From Akkermansiaceae bacterium (GTDB lineage: Bacteria; Verrucomicrobiota; Verrucomicrobiia; Verrucomicrobiales; Akkermansiaceae), in assembly GCA_021202525.1 (NCBI GenBank), contig JAJQCV010000112.1, positions 1 to 62,015 on the forward strand: DNA of 62,015 nucleotides, in the 5' to 3' direction. The position numbers and the translations under genes were made by a program. This document shows, piece after piece, positions 61,077 through 62,015 of this stretch. Under the pieces are notes generated by a model. That model saw only the letters and a program-made list of their open reading frames with translations, was not told where the DNA came from and did not search any database. Each line of letters opens with the position of its first letter. The stretch's first letter is position 1.

Positions 61077-61859
61077 TTAAGCCCGGCGGCGGCGCATAGC
61101 CAGGACTGCGAGACCCAGCAAGCCTAGAGAGGCCGTGGCGGGTTCCGGGATGCTGGATAATGCAAGAGCGTTGATGTTGCCGGTACCGTTTGAGGTCAGG
61201 TTCAGCGTGGTGTTGTCCTCAGTGACCGTAAAGGTGTATTTCACCAGGGCCCATTCTCCTGCTCCGAATTCCGAAGATAACGTCGTGCCGGAAATGGAGG
61301 CATTGGAACCGGCCGAGTAGTCAAGCAGGGTGGCGGAGAGTCCTTCTATATTCCCGGTCAAATCATAGGTTGAAGAGGTTGTACCAAAAGGGTTGCCGCG
61401 TCCTACAAGCATGGTCAGCGTATAGCTCCCGGCAGAGAGCCCCCGCATTTGCATGGTGTAAGGGCCGGGATTTTTATTGATGCATCCTCCTCCATTGTTG
61501 CCCGTTGTCATGTCGGAACCGAATGTGTCAAAAAACTTGTTGGAGTTCTCGAGATTGTGGGAATTTTGAATGTTATCCGCTGTCAGGATACCTCCGGAAC
61601 CGCAGGCCGAGGCTCCTGTTACCAGAGTGATGCCCGTAGATGAACCATCGAAGTTTTTGAGGGCGCCGCTTGTATAGCTGTTCCCTGAACTTCCGGTCTT
61701 GATCTGATTTACTTTTCCTTGTTCCCCAAGATAGGTGCCATCCATGGAGGATGTGCCTTGAGTCAAGGAGTTTACGCCGAATGTTATCACCACCGTGGCC
61801 GCTTGAACCGCGATGGAGGAGAGCGTGATGAGGGCCGCCAGGAATAATGTTTTCTTCAT
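61077..61859 (-). CDS. Secreted protein with PEP-CTERM sorting signal
   Basis: 260 residues from ATG 61859 (signal peptide MKKTLFLAALITLSSIAVQA). The mature part is Gly/Ser/Thr-rich and beta-like. The C-terminus is a textbook PEP-CTERM signal: IPEPATASLG, a hydrophobic span, then MRRRRA. Such tails are processed by an exosortase (EpsH family), and none is in the window. A segment ending GNINALALS resembles the SAINAVRL ending of the first domain in the neighbouring sulfatase. The longer frame from 61994 is just open upstream DNA. Confidence 0.88.
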   Translation of the reverse strand: MKKTLFLAALITLSSIAVQAATVVITFGVNSLTQGTSSMDGTYLGEQGKVNQIKTGSSGNSYTSGALKNFDGSSTGITLVTGASACGSGGILTADNIQNSHNLENSNKFFDTFGSDMTTGNNGGGCINKNPGPYTMQMRGLSAGSYTLTMLVGRGNPFGTTSSTYDLTGNIEGLSATLLDYSAGSNASISGTTLSSEFGAGEWALVKYTFTVTEDNTTLNLTSNGTGNINALALSSIPEPATASLGLLGLAVLAMRRRRA

Positions 61860-61922
61860 AGACAGACTAAAATATGGGATTAATGGTGGCGAGTTGGTCA
61901 CCACTCTCTTTGCCAATAGCGG

Positions 61923-61951
61923 ATTATAAATTCGCTGAAAATTTGAGGAAA
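61923..61951 (-). promoter_or_regulatory. Candidate promoter of the PEP-CTERM gene
   Basis: On the minus strand a perfect -10 TATAAT (61928-61923) with 17 bases to a poor -35 TTTCCT (61951-61946) in very AT-rich DNA. The leader of about 56 bases contains a TGGTG/CACCA hairpin. A strong -10 with weak -35 suggests an activator or an AT-rich up-element. Confidence 0.4.
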
Positions 61952-62015
61952 CCATTTTAAGATAAAAAATCATATATCTTTTATAATCAATCATTTTGTT
62001 TTTTATATAACAAAT

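Noticed and set aside
1-62015. CRISPR arrays, tRNA or rRNA genes, insertion sequences
   Set aside because: No regularly spaced repeats, cloverleaf-like sequences ending in CCA, rRNA landmarks, or transposase/integrase motifs were seen by eye; a covariance-model scan could still find a small RNA.

Overview
The window looks like chromosomal DNA of a Gram-negative, mucin-degrading member of the Verrucomicrobiota, most likely Akkermansia or a close relative. The evidence is a combination of traits: three secreted type-I sulfatases, a CBM51-GH110 alpha-1,3-galactosidase and a sialate O-acetylesterase; a protein with a PEP-CTERM tail; GGA(I/V/L)/FxxN repeats like those of chlamydial Pmp proteins (PVC superphylum); the long form of PurF; and a Kdo transferase, which implies LPS. 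No rRNA, tRNA, CRISPR array, integrase or transposase was recognised, so I read this as ordinary chromosome. The species call is inference.

Layout. 1-3.4 kb: unrecognised secreted-protein genes, including a frameshifted remnant and a gene cut by one in-frame TGA. 3.4-5.2 kb: a SprT-like metalloprotein and an HGSNAT/DUF5009-type membrane acyltransferase. 5.3-10.5 kb: an envelope-sugar cassette (WecE aminotransferase, GNAT acetyltransferase, polyprenyl-phosphate type glycosyltransferase, two half-size SMR-like transporters, and a large multispanning protein with its own promoter). 10.6-20.7 kb, minus strand: a secreted protein, bioB-bioA, a sulfatase, fur-like/sufC/sufB/sufD, then rplU-rpmA. 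20.7-33.9 kb: mixed housekeeping and secreted genes (tsaE, hydrolase, GH110, PPK2, lipoproteins, rsmD-waaA, aspartic protease, rsgA, coaB, NifS-like desulfurase, GNAT). 34.0-47.5 kb is almost entirely minus strand: doxX, purM, purF, an ECF sigma/anti-sigma/pseudo-HtrA unit, a RelE-like protein, coaC, envelope proteins (lipoprotein, M23, TPR), a Nudix-PPK2 fusion and a DeoR regulator. 47.5-62 kb: glycan-degradation and surface genes (SGNH esterase, sialate O-acetylesterase, two sulfatases, a Pmp-like protein, a PEP-CTERM protein) together with a DEAD-box helicase.

How the genes work together. The secreted enzymes would remove blood-group galactose, O-acetyl groups and sulfate from mucin glycans. 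The suf genes and the NifS-like desulfurase supply Fe-S clusters, for example for BioB. The 5.3-10.5 kb cassette has the parts list of an Arn/ECA-like pathway: make an N-acetylated 4-amino-6-deoxy sugar, load it on a lipid carrier, flip it and transfer it to an envelope acceptor.

The most notable observations are: (1) that cassette; (2) a Nudix hydrolase fused in frame to a PPK2 kinase; (3) an ECF sigma/anti-sigma operon whose third gene is HtrA-like but lacks the catalytic serine; (4) three envelope or secreted genes each broken by one extra base in a homopolymer (C7, C7, A8), where one base fewer restores the family sequence exactly, meaning either phase variation or sequencing error; and (5) perfect palindromes placed next to promoters of the Fur-like/suf and DeoR genes.
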